From PALSA-505 sp963762615 (lineage in GTDB: Bacteria > Actinomycetota > Actinomycetes > Streptosporangiales > Streptosporangiaceae), in assembly GCA_963762615.1 (NCBI GenBank), contig CAVXLG010000013.1:1488001-1552000 (forward strand): a DNA stretch of 64,000 nucleotides, written 5' to 3'. The translations under genes were made by a program, and so were the position numbers. Positions 26,001-35,195 of the stretch are shown here, piece after piece (positions within the stretch are counted from its first letter, which is position 1; each line of letters begins with the position of its first letter). The notes below the pieces were generated by a model. The model made no database searches. It saw nothing but the letters and a program-made list of their open reading frames with translations, and was not told the origin of the DNA.

Positions 26001-26639
26001 GGACAGCGGCTCGCGGTGATGCACTCCCCGCATGCCGATCTCGGCGGCTGCCTCGATGTTGGCCTCGATGTCGTCGATGAGGACGCACTGCTCCGGCGCT
26101 AGTGCGAGCAGCCCGGCGGCGTGCCGGAAGATTCGCTCTTCCGGCTTGCGCATGCGCACCTCAGCGGAGATCACCCACGCGTCGAACAGCTCGGGGAAGA
26201 TGTCCCGCGGGTAGTCGCCCACGCCCCAGGAGTTGGACAGCAGGCAGGTCCGGAAGCCAGCCCGACGCACCGCCCGGATCAGGTCGTACATGGCAGGCAC
26301 CGGCAGCGTGCCGGCGAACATCCGGGCCAGCAGCCCGGTCGCAGGCACCTGCGTCCCGTCGGTGCGGACCAGCTGCGCGGCGAGCGCGCGCTCGAACTCG
26401 GCCGGGTCGCCGTCGCCGCGCTCGAGCTGATGGATCGGGTTGTCCGCGCCGCCGTCCCGGTAGGCCTGCTCCACCCAGGCGCGCATCACCGTGCGGTAGA
26501 CGGCCCGGTCGATCATTTCCGCGTCGAGCCACGCGTTGACCGAGTCGATGATGGGACTGGTGAGCACGCCGCCCCAGTCAATGATCACGCCGCGCAGGTC
26601 GCCGCGGACGGCCTGCCGGCCATCGGAACGCTCGGCCAC
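25956..26639 (-). CDS. HAD-superfamily hydrolase (subfamily IA, epoxide-hydrolase-N-like)
   Basis: 227 aa. Motif I is IIDWGGVLTS, the DxGG form shared with the N-terminal phosphatase domain of soluble epoxide hydrolases; motif II LLSNSWG, motif III K in VRMRKPEERIF, motif IV LIDDIEANIEAA. Cofactor and substrate are unknown. GTG start at 26639 with TACCAT 7 nt upstream suggests a leaderless mRNA. The 3' 45 bp are duplicated in the adjacent 194-bp repeat. Confidence 0.85.
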   Translation of the reverse strand: MAERSDGRQAVRGDLRGVIIDWGGVLTSPIIDSVNAWLDAEMIDRAVYRTVMRAWVEQAYRDGGADNPIHQLERGDGDPAEFERALAAQLVRTDGTQVPATGLLARMFAGTLPVPAMYDLIRAVRRAGFRTCLLSNSWGVGDYPRDIFPELFDAWVISAEVRMRKPEERIFRHAAGLLALAPEQCVLIDDIEANIEAAAEIGMRGVHHREPLSTAARLSDLLGLPLG

Positions 26640-26695
26640 AGCTGCGATGGTAGGCGACGGCTCACGGCGGCCGGCGGGCGGTAGTGTCGGGGACC

Positions 26696-28333
26696 ATGCC
26701 GGAGATCACTCGCCGCTTCAACGTCCGGATCCCGCTGCGCGACGCCATCACGCTGTCGGCCGACCTGACCCTGCCTGCGTCACTGCCCGCGCCCGCGCTG
26801 GTGATGCGGACGCCGTACGGTAAGACGGGCGAGCCACAGTCGAAACGCGGGACCACGTTCGCCGCGGCCGGCTACGCCACCGTGGTGGTGGACGTCCGCG
26901 GCCGCGGCGACTCCGACGGCGAGTTCCGGCCGTACCGCAACGACGGCCCGGACGGCTTCGACGTGATCGGCTGGGTCGCCGCGCAGGACTGGTGCACCGG
27001 CGACGTGGCCACTCACGGCGGCAGCTACGGCGCCCGGATCCAGTGGCTCACCGCGCTGGAACACCCGCCGGCGCTGCGCGCGATGGTCTGCATGGTGCCT
27101 CCGAGCGACCCGTTCGTCGAGACGCCGACGGGCGTGCCGACGCCCATGCACATCAACTGGTACCGGCTGGTGGACGCCCGGGCGCCGCAGTACCTGGAGA
27201 GCGTCAACTGGACCGAGGTCTACAAGCACCGGCCGCTGATGACCATGGACGAGGCGGCCGGATTCGTCTCGCCCAACTGGCGCACCGAACTGGGCCACCG
27301 CACCCTGGATGACTGGTGGGAGCCGGTGCGCTACCAGCACCGGATTGGCGAGGTGGACGTGCCCGTCCTGCACGTCTCGGGCTGGTATGACGACGAGGAG
27401 ATCGGCACCCCGGCCAACTTCGCCGCGATGGTCGCGGCCGGCCGCGGCGGGCAGCGGCTGCTCATGGGTCCTTGGGGGCATGTGATCAACACCACCCGCA
27501 CGCTCGGCGAGGTGGACTTCGGCCCGAACGCGCTGATCGACCTCGACGCTGCCGTCGCCGCGTTCCTGGATGAGCACGTGAAGGCGATCAAGCCCGAGCA
27601 GGCGGCCGCGCCGGTGCGGATCTTCGTGATGGGCGCGGGCGAATGGCGGGACGAGCCGGCCTGGCCGCCGCCGTACGTGGCGGACACCACCCTGTACCTG
27701 TCCAGCGGCGGAGCGGCCAACAGCAGGTACGGCGATGGCCGGCTGTCCGCCACGCCGCCGGACGGCGACCAGCCGCCGGATTCCTGGGTACACGACCCGG
27801 ACCGGCCGGTCCCGTTCATCACCGACTCGAGCAGCGCCCAGATTGGCGGCCCGGACGACTACCACGGGGTCGAGTCACGCGGCGATGTGCTGGTGTACAG
27901 CAGCGACCCGCTGACCGGGCCAGCCGAGGTGATCGGCCCGGTGCGGCTGGTCGCGCACGTCGCCACCTCGGCCGCGGATACCGACGTGACGGCCAAGCTG
28001 CTCGACGTCCACCCGAACGGCTTCGCGCAGCGGCTGTGCGATGGCGTGCTGCGGCTGCGGTACCGGGACGGGTTCAGCCGCCAGGACCTGGTCACGCCGG
28101 GCGAGGTGTACGAGGTCAGCATCCCGATGTGGGACACCTGCGTGCGGCTGGAGCCTGGGCACCGGCTGCGCCTGGAGATCGCCTCGTCGGCCTTCCCCAA
28201 GATCGACGTGAACCTCGGCACGGGCGGCGACATGGTGACCGAGACCGACGGCGTCGTCGCGCGCAATCAGCTGTGGCATACGGCGGCCCGGCCGTCGCGG
28301 CTGCTGCTGCACACCCGGCCGCTGGCGGGCTGA
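26696..28333 (+). CDS. CocE/NonD family alpha/beta hydrolase (X-Pro dipeptidyl-peptidase-like)
   Basis: About 545 aa hydrolase with an N-terminal alpha/beta fold and C-terminal jelly-roll. Nucleophile Ser in GGSYGARIQWL, acid Asp in GWYDDEE, His in MGPWGHV. Family members include cocaine esterase and Xaa-Pro peptidases; the substrate here is unknown. ATG 26696 is preferred because TAGTGT lies 8 nt upstream (leaderless pattern); a GTG at 26684 is in frame. It ends one base before the stop of the convergent MFS gene. Confidence 0.85.
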   Translation: MPEITRRFNVRIPLRDAITLSADLTLPASLPAPALVMRTPYGKTGEPQSKRGTTFAAAGYATVVVDVRGRGDSDGEFRPYRNDGPDGFDVIGWVAAQDWCTGDVATHGGSYGARIQWLTALEHPPALRAMVCMVPPSDPFVETPTGVPTPMHINWYRLVDARAPQYLESVNWTEVYKHRPLMTMDEAAGFVSPNWRTELGHRTLDDWWEPVRYQHRIGEVDVPVLHVSGWYDDEEIGTPANFAAMVAAGRGGQRLLMGPWGHVINTTRTLGEVDFGPNALIDLDAAVAAFLDEHVKAIKPEQAAAPVRIFVMGAGEWRDEPAWPPPYVADTTLYLSSGGAANSRYGDGRLSATPPDGDQPPDSWVHDPDRPVPFITDSSSAQIGGPDDYHGVESRGDVLVYSSDPLTGPAEVIGPVRLVAHVATSAADTDVTAKLLDVHPNGFAQRLCDGVLRLRYRDGFSRQDLVTPGEVYEVSIPMWDTCVRLEPGHRLRLEIASSAFPKIDVNLGTGGDMVTETDGVVARNQLWHTAARPSRLLLHTRPLAG

Positions 28334-28334
28334 C

Positions 28335-29666
28335 TCACCCTGCCTCGGGCGTCAAGTCCTCCCGCCTCGGCAGCTGGCCGGCCCCGGGCATCTGGAACCT
28401 GGGCAGCGGGGAGCGCAGCACCCAGAGGAAACCGCTGACGCCGCCGATCACCGCGATCCACAGCGTGGGGCGAAGGCCGATCAGCGTGCCGAGTACCCCG
28501 CCGGCCAGGGCGCCGAGCGGCCTGGTGCCGTAGTTGACCGCCTGGAAGGCGCCGCTGACCCGAGCTCTGAGCTCGGCCGGAATCACCACCGCGAAGATCG
28601 AGCCGATGCTGATGTCCAGCATCATCACGCCGAAGCCGGACAGGAACTCGGCTGCGAACAGCAGGCCCAGCACCAGCAGACTGGGGCCGCGGGCCAGCGG
28701 CACGAGCGCCAGCGGGGCAGGGAACATGACGGCGCCGGCCACGTACGCCCAGCCGATCCCGATCCGGCCGGCCAGCCGCCGGGTCATCAGCGAGCCGAGC
28801 ACTCCGCCCACCGCGCCCGCGCCGAGGACCAGTCCGAGCAGCCCAGGGCGCACGTGCAGGGACCGGGTGGCGTAGAGCACGAACAGGGCCGCGAACGCGA
28901 AGTCGAAGAAGTTGATGACCGACGCCGAGATGAGCGAGGCCCGGACGATCGGCGAGCGGAGGATGAACCGGGCTCCGGCGGACAGCGCGCCGTTGCCGCC
29001 CGCGGCGGCCGGGGCCTCCCTGGGCTTGATCCGGTGCAGGAAGAACGCCGAACCGAGGAAGGACAGCGCATCGGCGGCGATTGCGAACGGCGCGCTCAGC
29101 GCCTGCACGAGCAGTCCGCCCAGGCTCGGGCCGCCGACGAAGGAGAAGGCGCGGCTGGCGTACACCAGCGACGTGCCCTCCACGTACTGGCCGGCGGGCA
29201 TAATGGTCACCGAGACCGAGCCGTCGCAGGCCGTGAACAGGGTGCTCGCCATCCCCGCCCCGAACGCGACGCCGTACAGCTGGATCAGCGTGAGCACGCC
29301 CAGTGCGTAGCAGACGGGGATGCTGGTGAGCAGGGCCGCGCGGCCGACATCGGCGACGATCATGAGAATCCGGCGGCGGCCGAACCGGTCGGCCCAGGCC
29401 CCTGCGTGCACGCCGAACAGCAGGCTTGGCAGCCAGACCGCGGCGGTGAGGGAGCCCATCTGGGCGGCGCTCGCGTGCAGCACGAGCACGGCGGTGAGCG
29501 GCAGCGCGATCGAGGAGACCTGATCGCCGAACATCGAGATGGTCTGCGCGCTCCAGTAGCGCCGGAACGTCCGCTCGGTGAGCAGCGCGGGAACCGGCGA
29601 GGACAGCCGCGCGCGGCCGGCCGGCGCCGCTTCGGCCTTGTGTTCGGCTTCCGCGGGAGCGCTCAC
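28335..29666 (-). CDS. MFS transporter, drug-efflux type
   Basis: 443 aa, twelve predicted helices, with motif A-like GAWADRFGRRRILM (about 90-103). It resembles actinobacterial enterobactin/macrolide-type exporters. Its start overlaps the stop of the upstream ArsR-type gene by 4 bp, so regulator and transporter form one operon. The substrate is unknown. Confidence 0.88.
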   Translation of the reverse strand: MSAPAEAEHKAEAAPAGRARLSSPVPALLTERTFRRYWSAQTISMFGDQVSSIALPLTAVLVLHASAAQMGSLTAAVWLPSLLFGVHAGAWADRFGRRRILMIVADVGRAALLTSIPVCYALGVLTLIQLYGVAFGAGMASTLFTACDGSVSVTIMPAGQYVEGTSLVYASRAFSFVGGPSLGGLLVQALSAPFAIAADALSFLGSAFFLHRIKPREAPAAAGGNGALSAGARFILRSPIVRASLISASVINFFDFAFAALFVLYATRSLHVRPGLLGLVLGAGAVGGVLGSLMTRRLAGRIGIGWAYVAGAVMFPAPLALVPLARGPSLLVLGLLFAAEFLSGFGVMMLDISIGSIFAVVIPAELRARVSGAFQAVNYGTRPLGALAGGVLGTLIGLRPTLWIAVIGGVSGFLWVLRSPLPRFQMPGAGQLPRREDLTPEAG

Positions 29667-30298
29667 CGTCCCGGTTCCTCCCGTTCGGGGGCACCGGAGA
29701 GGTCACCGGGGAAGGCCAGGTGCAGGTAGGTGACCCGGCGGGCGCCCGGGGGGCGCAGCTCGGGGTGTTCCAGCCGGTCCAGGAAACGGTCCATCATCGC
29801 CTGCGTCTCCGCGGCCAGGCCGATGAGCTCCTCCGGGGTGACGTACAGCATCGAGTCGCCGAAATGAGCGGCGTGCTGCCAGTCCTCGGGCTGGTCCGGC
29901 TTGGCTTCCAGCCAGCGCATGAGGGCCTCGAAGTAGCGCTCAGCCAGCACCGAGCCGAGCAGGCTGGACGCGGCGGCGGCCTCGGGCCCTTCGGCGACAT
30001 CGGGCCAGGACGTGAACAGCGTGGTAGCCCGCCAGGGCCGCTCCCGGCCCTTGCCGCCGCCCGCCTCCTCGACCAGGCCGTACTTCGCCAGCTGGCGCAG
30101 GTGGAAGGAGCAGCTGGCTGAGCTCTCGCCGATCAGCTGGCCGGCCTGGGTGGCGGTCAGCGGTCCCTCCCGGCGCAGCACTCCGATCAGCGAGAGCCTG
30201 ATCGGGTGGGCCATGGCCCGCAGCGCGCGGGGGTCGGTGAGCCGGGTGACGGCTCGCGGTGCGGCGACGAGGTTGGTGGTGGGCTCATCATCTGCCAT
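29663..30298 (-). CDS. ArsR-family winged-helix regulator
   Basis: 211 aa. Winged helix in the N-terminal half (LRAMAHPIRLSLIGVLRREGPLTATQAGQLIGESSASC, in two parts about 22-60), C-terminal helical domain. No obvious metal-binding Cys cluster, so an organic inducer is more likely than a metal. ATG 30298 is chosen because the palindromic operator lies just upstream; the open frame extends through it. Expected to repress itself and the coupled MFS pump. Confidence 0.85.
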   Translation of the reverse strand: MADDEPTTNLVAAPRAVTRLTDPRALRAMAHPIRLSLIGVLRREGPLTATQAGQLIGESSASCSFHLRQLAKYGLVEEAGGGKGRERPWRATTLFTSWPDVAEGPEAAAASSLLGSVLAERYFEALMRWLEAKPDQPEDWQHAAHFGDSMLYVTPEELIGLAAETQAMMDRFLDRLEHPELRPPGARRVTYLHLAFPGDLSGAPEREEPGR

Positions 30299-30303
30299 GA
30301 ATG

Positions 30304-30345
30304 CCAAGATAGCTTTCCAAAGATATCTTTGAAAAGACTTCTTGG
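30304..30345 (-). promoter_or_regulatory. Operator candidate of the ArsR-MFS operon
   Basis: A perfect 14-bp palindrome CAAAGATATCTTTG (30318-30331) is nested in a wider dyad CCAAGA (30304-30309) / TCTTGG (30340-30345) with exactly the same centre. It begins 5 bp upstream of the regulator ATG in a locally AT-rich patch. Autoregulation is inferred. Confidence 0.72.
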
Positions 30346-30450
30346 GAACTTTGGTACGTGTTGGCCGCTCGGCTGGCTGATGACCGCTCCCTGGTGCCGA
30401 GCTGCACGTGAGTCCCGGACCGCGGCTGGCGTGAGCGCTGGCTGGCCGGG

Positions 30451-31245
30451 CTACAGGCCGGCCAGCAGGTCGGTCTCGGTGATGCCCGGGCCCTGGCCCT
30501 CGCGGATGAACCATTCGGTGCCGAACGCGTACCGGAAGCTCTCCTCGGGCATGCCCAGGAAGAACGAGTGCTCGCTGATCTGGCTCGCGTGCGCGCGCAT
30601 GGCCTGCCGCTTGTACTCCAGGTAGGGCGAGACGTCCACGGCGGCGGTGATCTCCTTCTCGGGCTTGCCGAACTCCTCCTGCTCGGTGGCTTCGGGCATC
30701 TCGATGCCCGCGGCGGCCGCCTGCTCGGCGAACTCGCGCATCCCGCGGCGGACGTGATCACGATTAATCGTGGCCTGGTAGACGCGCGGCGTGCCGGCCA
30801 GCGCGGCGGCGCGGATCCCCACCCGGTGCACCTGGATGTGATCCGGGTGACCGTAGCCGCCGTGGTTGTCGTAGCAGGTCAGCGCGGCCGCCTGTTCCTC
30901 CTGCAGGATCGCGGCCAGCTTCTGTGCCGCGTCGTCGACCGGCGTGCTCCAAAACGAGCCGGGCGCGTCGTTGGCGGGCGTGCCCATCATGCCGGAGTCG
31001 ACGTAACCGAGGAACTCGAGCCGCCGCACGCCGAGGATTGCCGCGGACGCCTGCGTCTCGGCCACCCGGCGGTCCGCCAGCGTCTGGCCGTCGGCGAGGA
31101 ATCCCTCGTCCACGTCGCCCTGCTCACCGCGGGTGGCCACGACGAGCACCACCCGGTGGCCGTCCTCGAACGCCTTGCGCAGCACGCCGCCGCAGGAAAT
31201 GGACTCGTCGTCGGGATGGGCGTGGAACGACACCAAGGTAGCCAT
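30451..31245 (-). CDS. PIG-L (LmbE-like) family N-deacetylase
   Basis: 264 aa zinc hydrolase family acting on GlcNAc-type amides (MshB, Mca, PIG-L). Metal and catalytic motifs: HAHPDDE (about 8-14) and HPDHIQVH. ATG 31245 has TACGGT 6 nt upstream. It follows the SIS gene by 17 bp in an amino-sugar operon, suggesting de-N-acetylation of an amino sugar or of mycothiol-like conjugates. The sequence is less like true Mca than like general PIG-L members. Confidence 0.85.
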   Translation of the reverse strand: MATLVSFHAHPDDESISCGGVLRKAFEDGHRVVLVVATRGEQGDVDEGFLADGQTLADRRVAETQASAAILGVRRLEFLGYVDSGMMGTPANDAPGSFWSTPVDDAAQKLAAILQEEQAAALTCYDNHGGYGHPDHIQVHRVGIRAAALAGTPRVYQATINRDHVRRGMREFAEQAAAAGIEMPEATEQEEFGKPEKEITAAVDVSPYLEYKRQAMRAHASQISEHSFFLGMPEESFRYAFGTEWFIREGQGPGITETDLLAGL

Positions 31246-31262
31246 GTCGCGACCGTACCTGG

Positions 31263-32324
31263 TCAGGCCGTCTGGGTGACTTTGCTGAGGCCGCGGGGGC
31301 GGTCCGGGTCGAGGCCGAGCTGCCGGGCCAGCGCCTCGGTGAGCAGCTGCCCGGGCACGATCAGCCCGATCGGGGCCAGCCACTCCGGCAGCCAGGGTCC
31401 GGGCAGCGCGCGGCTGCATTCGGCGGCCAGGGCAGAGCCGCCGCCGATGGCCAGCGTGGTCGCGCCCGCGCTAGTGACCCGGCGGGCCAGCTTGACCGCG
31501 CCGTCCAGGGCCGGCCCGGAATCGGCGGCTACGATGATCGCCGGGGTGCCGCTGTCCACGACCGCGATCGGGCCGTGCAGCAGATCGGCATAGGACAGCC
31601 CCATCGCGTGCAGGTAGCACGCTTCCTTGAGCTTGAGCGCGAGCTCCAGCGCGGCCGCGTAGGCGAGCCCGCGGCCCGAGACCACCATGCCGGCCGCACT
31701 GGCCAGGCTCGCGGCGGCGCCTTCGATGTCCCCCGGCTCGCCGAGCATCCGCTCGATCTCACCGGGGACCCGCCGCAGCTCGGCTGCGTTGACGTCGGCG
31801 CCCAGGCCGATGCCCAGCACGGCCAGCGCGGCGAGCTGGGTGGTGAACGTCTTGGTGGCCGGCACTGCGCGTTCGGCACCGGCCTGCGTCACCAGGGCCA
31901 GCTCGGCCGCCTCCGCGAGCGGGGACGACGCCGAGTTCGTCACCGCGACGGTGCGCGCCCCGCACTCGCCCGCCCAGGCGAGCGTGTCGACGATCTCCTC
32001 GGTCCGTCCGGACTGGGACAACGCCACCGCGAGCACGCCGGACAGATCGGCCCGGCTGCGGTAGGTGGTGGCCACCGACGGCGACCCCAGCGTGGCCAGC
32101 CTGCCCGCGTACACCTGCAGCAGGTAACTGCCGTAAACAGCGGCGTTGTCCGAGGTCCCGCGCGCGATGAACAGCACCTGCCGGGTACCGTCGGCCACCG
32201 CCGCCACCTCGTCCGCGCGCGGCAGCAGCGCGTCCAGGGTGGCTCGCAGCGCCGCGGGCTGCTCACCGATCTCGGTCCGCATCTGCGTGGTCAAGTCCGG
32301 CTCCTGCCGTTCGGGAGAATTCAT
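31263..32324 (-). CDS. Double-SIS-domain sugar-phosphate isomerase/deaminase (NagB-II/GlmS-like)
   Basis: About 353 aa with two SIS domains: FIARGTSDNAAVYGSYLL and ALSQSGRTEEIVDTL in the first, VVSGRGLAYAAALELALKLKEACYLHAMG and HGPIAVVDSG in the second. It lacks the glutaminase domain of GlmS. Ten bp behind nagA, so it most likely deaminates GlcN-6-P to Fru-6-P (NagB-II). ATG 32324 is used; an ATG at 32282 is possible. Confidence 0.82.
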   Translation of the reverse strand: MNSPERQEPDLTTQMRTEIGEQPAALRATLDALLPRADEVAAVADGTRQVLFIARGTSDNAAVYGSYLLQVYAGRLATLGSPSVATTYRSRADLSGVLAVALSQSGRTEEIVDTLAWAGECGARTVAVTNSASSPLAEAAELALVTQAGAERAVPATKTFTTQLAALAVLGIGLGADVNAAELRRVPGEIERMLGEPGDIEGAAASLASAAGMVVSGRGLAYAAALELALKLKEACYLHAMGLSYADLLHGPIAVVDSGTPAIIVAADSGPALDGAVKLARRVTSAGATTLAIGGGSALAAECSRALPGPWLPEWLAPIGLIVPGQLLTEALARQLGLDPDRPRGLSKVTQTA

Positions 32325-32334
32325 CGCCTGGCGC

Positions 32335-33516
32335 TCACAGTCGGGCTTCCTCGGCTGCGGCCGAGTACACCACGTCGCCGTCCACCCACGTCGCCAGGGT
32401 ACGCAGCTCGTCATCCAGCCAGGTCAGGTCCGCGGCCGCGCCGGGGGCGATCCGGCCCAGGTCGGGGCGGCCGATCAGGTCGGCGGGTATGCGGCTGGCG
32501 GCCGCCACTGCGTCGGCCAGCCCGGCCCCCGCGGCCACCATGTTGGCCACCGCAGCATCCATCCGTAGCGCGGAGCCGGCCAGCGTGCCGTCGGCCCGCA
32601 CCGGCGGGACGCCGTCGCCCTCGGGCAGGATGATCGTCTCGCCGCCAAGCAGGTACCGTCCTGGCGGCATGCCCGCGCACGCCGCGGCGTCGGTGACCAG
32701 GCAGATCCGGCCAGGGGCGGCGGTGAACGCGATCGAGCAGACTTCGCCAGCCACGTGCCGCAGGTCGGCGATGAGGCTGCTGGTCAGGCGCGGATCGGCC
32801 AGCGCCTGGCCGGGCACGCCGGGCTCGCGGTGATGCATCGGGCGCTGGCCGTTGAACAGGTGGGTGACCATGCGGGCGCCGGCGTCCGCCGCCGCAGCCA
32901 CCTGGGCGGCCGTTGCGTCGCTGTGCCCCACGCTGACCAGCACGCCGGCCCCGGTCAGCCGGGTGATCGCCGGGATGGCCCCGTCGCGCTCCGGGGCCAG
33001 GGTGAGCAGCCTGAGCAGCCCCGATCCGGCTGTGATCAGGTCCTCGACCGCGGCGGGCGTAGGATCGGTGATCCACTCCGCGTTGTGCGCGCCCTTGCGG
33101 ATCGGGGAGATGAAAGGCCCTTCCACGTGCACGCCGAGCACCCGGGCGCCACCGGGCAGGCCGGCCTGCAACGCGGCAGCGCCGCGCAGCGCGGCGGCGA
33201 GCCGGCCGACGGGTGCGGTGATAATCGTCGGCAGGAACGCGGTCGTCCCCGTTTCCGGGAGCCGGCGGACTACCGTGGCCCACCCGGCCGCGTCGGCGGT
33301 GCCGAACTCCTGGCCGAAGTAACCGTTCACCTGGAGGTCCACGAATCCGGGGACGAGCAGGCCGCCGGGCAGTTCGATGTCGGGAGAAGAGGGTGGCGTT
33401 CCCGCGCCGACCGCCGCGACGCGCCCATGGTCGATCCGGACGAAGCCGGGCGAGATCACGCCCGAGCCCGTGGTGGCGGGTATCAGCCGCGGCGCCGTCA
33501 CGACCAGGCTGGTCAC
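32335..33516 (-). CDS. nagA: N-acetylglucosamine-6-phosphate deacetylase
   Basis: 393 aa amidohydrolase removing acetate from GlcNAc-6-P. Motifs: GFVDLQVNGYFGQEF, HVEGPFIS (metal Glu), GHSDAT, THLFNGQRPMHHREPG, VTDAAACAG (catalytic Asp). The GTG start overlaps the stop of the upstream alpha/beta hydrolase by 4 bp. With the downstream SIS enzyme it forms a GlcNAc-6-P to Fru-6-P path. Confidence 0.93.
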   Translation of the reverse strand: MTSLVVTAPRLIPATTGSGVISPGFVRIDHGRVAAVGAGTPPSSPDIELPGGLLVPGFVDLQVNGYFGQEFGTADAAGWATVVRRLPETGTTAFLPTIITAPVGRLAAALRGAAALQAGLPGGARVLGVHVEGPFISPIRKGAHNAEWITDPTPAAVEDLITAGSGLLRLLTLAPERDGAIPAITRLTGAGVLVSVGHSDATAAQVAAAADAGARMVTHLFNGQRPMHHREPGVPGQALADPRLTSSLIADLRHVAGEVCSIAFTAAPGRICLVTDAAACAGMPPGRYLLGGETIILPEGDGVPPVRADGTLAGSALRMDAAVANMVAAGAGLADAVAAASRIPADLIGRPDLGRIAPGAAADLTWLDDELRTLATWVDGDVVYSAAAEEARL

Positions 33517-34547
33517 TGCCGTGCTGTTTGCCGGGCGGTGCGCGCGGCCGCCGCCGACATCATGATCCGCATTTCGCTGGCCACCTCTTCCGGCCTCTCC
33601 ATCTGGGCCACGTGACCGGTGCGGGACAGTACCAGCACCCGGGCGTGCCGGAACGTCCGGGCGGCGCGAACGGCCATCCTCGGTTCCACCAGCCGGTCAT
33701 GGCTGCCGTATATGGCCAGCACCTCGGCGGTGATCCTGGCGGCATCACGCCACAGGGTCTGCGGGCCGCGGCGGAGATACTCGGAGAGCACCCCGTTGGC
33801 CGACCCCAGCAGCACGTCGCCGGCATAGCCGAGCCTGTCTTGGCGCTCGACCTCGGCGACCTCCTCCTCGAACCGGGCCGGGTGCACCAGGCTCGGATCG
33901 AAGTAGACGTCGCGGAGCAGGAAGGCCACTCGCCGACGCGCCGGGATCTTGGTGACCCGGCGCAGCACCCACGGCCCGAACCCGGGAATACGCAGCGCCG
34001 TGAAGCGCGCGGATATCGGCCGCGGACGCAGGTCAGGCAGCGCCGGCGAGACGAGCGTCAGCGTCTTGACCAGGTCGGGGCGGTGCGCCGCCAGGTAGGT
34101 GCACACGGCGCCGCCGAGCGAGTTGCCGATCAAGTGCACCGGCCCGCGGCCGCGCTCCTCGATGAGCCCGGCCACCACGGCGGCCTGGGCGCGTACTGAG
34201 TAGTCACCGTCCGGCGGGGGCGGCGAGTGACCGTTCCCAGGCAGGTCCAGCGCCTCGCAGCTCACCGGCGGCCCGGCGGGCCAGCCCGGCCACCCGGCCG
34301 CCCGGCCGTTGGCGCCCTGCTGTTCGCCCGGGCCAGGCGGCGAGTCCGGCCGGCGCAGCACGTCCATCAGATCGGTCCAGTTGGTAGACGAGCCGCCGAG
34401 ACCGTGCACGCACATCCCAGGCTCAGCACCTGGCTGGGCGGGCACGGAGCGCACGAACACTTCGGCTCGCCCGACGGTGACCAGCCGACCCGGCCAGTGC
34501 GGAATCGGCGGCGCTGACCGCGCCGTGGCGGCCGATGACCTGTACAT
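33513..34547 (-). CDS. Alpha/beta hydrolase heading the nag operon
   Basis: About 344 aa. Nucleophile elbow GNSLGGAV, acid YGSHDRLV, His RTGHVAQME, oxyanion HGLGGSSTNW. A Pro/Gly-rich insert (about 70-100) separates the first strands. ATG 34547 is preferred: TAGGCT lies 7 nt upstream (leaderless pattern), although the frame is open to 34718. Translationally coupled to nagA; its substrate is unknown. Confidence 0.82.
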   Translation of the reverse strand: MYRSSAATARSAPPIPHWPGRLVTVGRAEVFVRSVPAQPGAEPGMCVHGLGGSSTNWTDLMDVLRRPDSPPGPGEQQGANGRAAGWPGWPAGPPVSCEALDLPGNGHSPPPPDGDYSVRAQAAVVAGLIEERGRGPVHLIGNSLGGAVCTYLAAHRPDLVKTLTLVSPALPDLRPRPISARFTALRIPGFGPWVLRRVTKIPARRRVAFLLRDVYFDPSLVHPARFEEEVAEVERQDRLGYAGDVLLGSANGVLSEYLRRGPQTLWRDAARITAEVLAIYGSHDRLVEPRMAVRAARTFRHARVLVLSRTGHVAQMERPEEVASEMRIMMSAAAARTARQTARQ

Positions 34548-34867
34548 GCCGGCCAGCCTAAGGGGATCGGACGGCACGAGCACAGCCGTGAGGTGACGGG
34601 GGCGCCGGCGACCTGGGGCCGCAATCTCGTCCGCGGCTGTGCGCAGGTTCACCCGGCCGCCGCTGCCATGATGAACCGGCTGGCCTGCTGCACGGTGCAC
34701 CGGGGGATACACCGGCACCGGCCTCGTGTGCGCCTGCCCGGCTCCGGCGGCGATGGATGCCCGCTCCGCGAGCTGGCGAAACGTGGCGTAACCGCAGATC
34801 GCGCGTGCCGCGCGGCCGCGAGGATTAGCCTGGAGGCGGCTCCAACCCCAGCGAGGAGATCACGCGG
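34548..34867. other. Intergenic stretch without a recognised gene
   Basis: 320 bp between the divergent hydrolase and the small acidic gene. It holds the TAGGCT promoter element of the hydrolase (near 34555) and TTAGCCT (near 34826) that may serve the acidic gene. No ORF is supported. Confidence 0.4.
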
Positions 34868-35044
34868 ATGACCGACATGAACATCGAGGAGCCGGAGGAT
34901 GACGCCGTGGAGCGCCGCCGCGACGTCCTGGACGAAGCCGACGGGACAGCGGGATCGGCTCGTGAGACGCCGCCCGACGTGAACGAGGCTGACGCCGCGG
35001 AGCAGTCACGCGCCGTCGACCTGGACGAGGAAGAATACCGCTGA
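34868..35044 (+). CDS. Small acidic protein of unknown function
   Basis: 58 aa, strongly acidic, starting MTDMNIEEPEDD and ending VDLDEEEYR. The pattern (D)VNEADAAEQ...DEEEYR resembles small acidic proteins common in actinomycetes. GAGGAG precedes the ATG by about 9 nt. No function known. Confidence 0.65.
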   Translation: MTDMNIEEPEDDAVERRRDVLDEADGTAGSARETPPDVNEADAAEQSRAVDLDEEEYR

Positions 35045-35062
35045 CGCCCGGACTCGGTGGAC

Positions 35063-35195
35063 GGGCGATTCGAGGCCAGCGACGAGCCGACTCGAGGCCG
35101 CCGACCAGGCAATTCGAGGTCGGCCGACAGGCGACTCAGGGCCGCCGCCCAGGCGATTCGAGCCCGGCGCGCAGACAATTCGAGACCGGCGCGCG
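35063..35195. repeat. Six tandem 22-23-bp imperfect repeats
   Basis: Units at 35063, 35086, 35109, 35131, 35153 and 35175 follow the consensus GCGATTCGAGGCCGGCGACAG. Located between the small acidic gene and the TetR gene. They encode nothing obvious; each unit carries TTCGAG or a variant. Confidence 0.75.

Noticed and set aside
30298..30514. N-terminal extension of the ArsR regulator
   Set aside because: The frame passes through the palindromic operator and lacks conservation; the internal ATG gives a normal protein.
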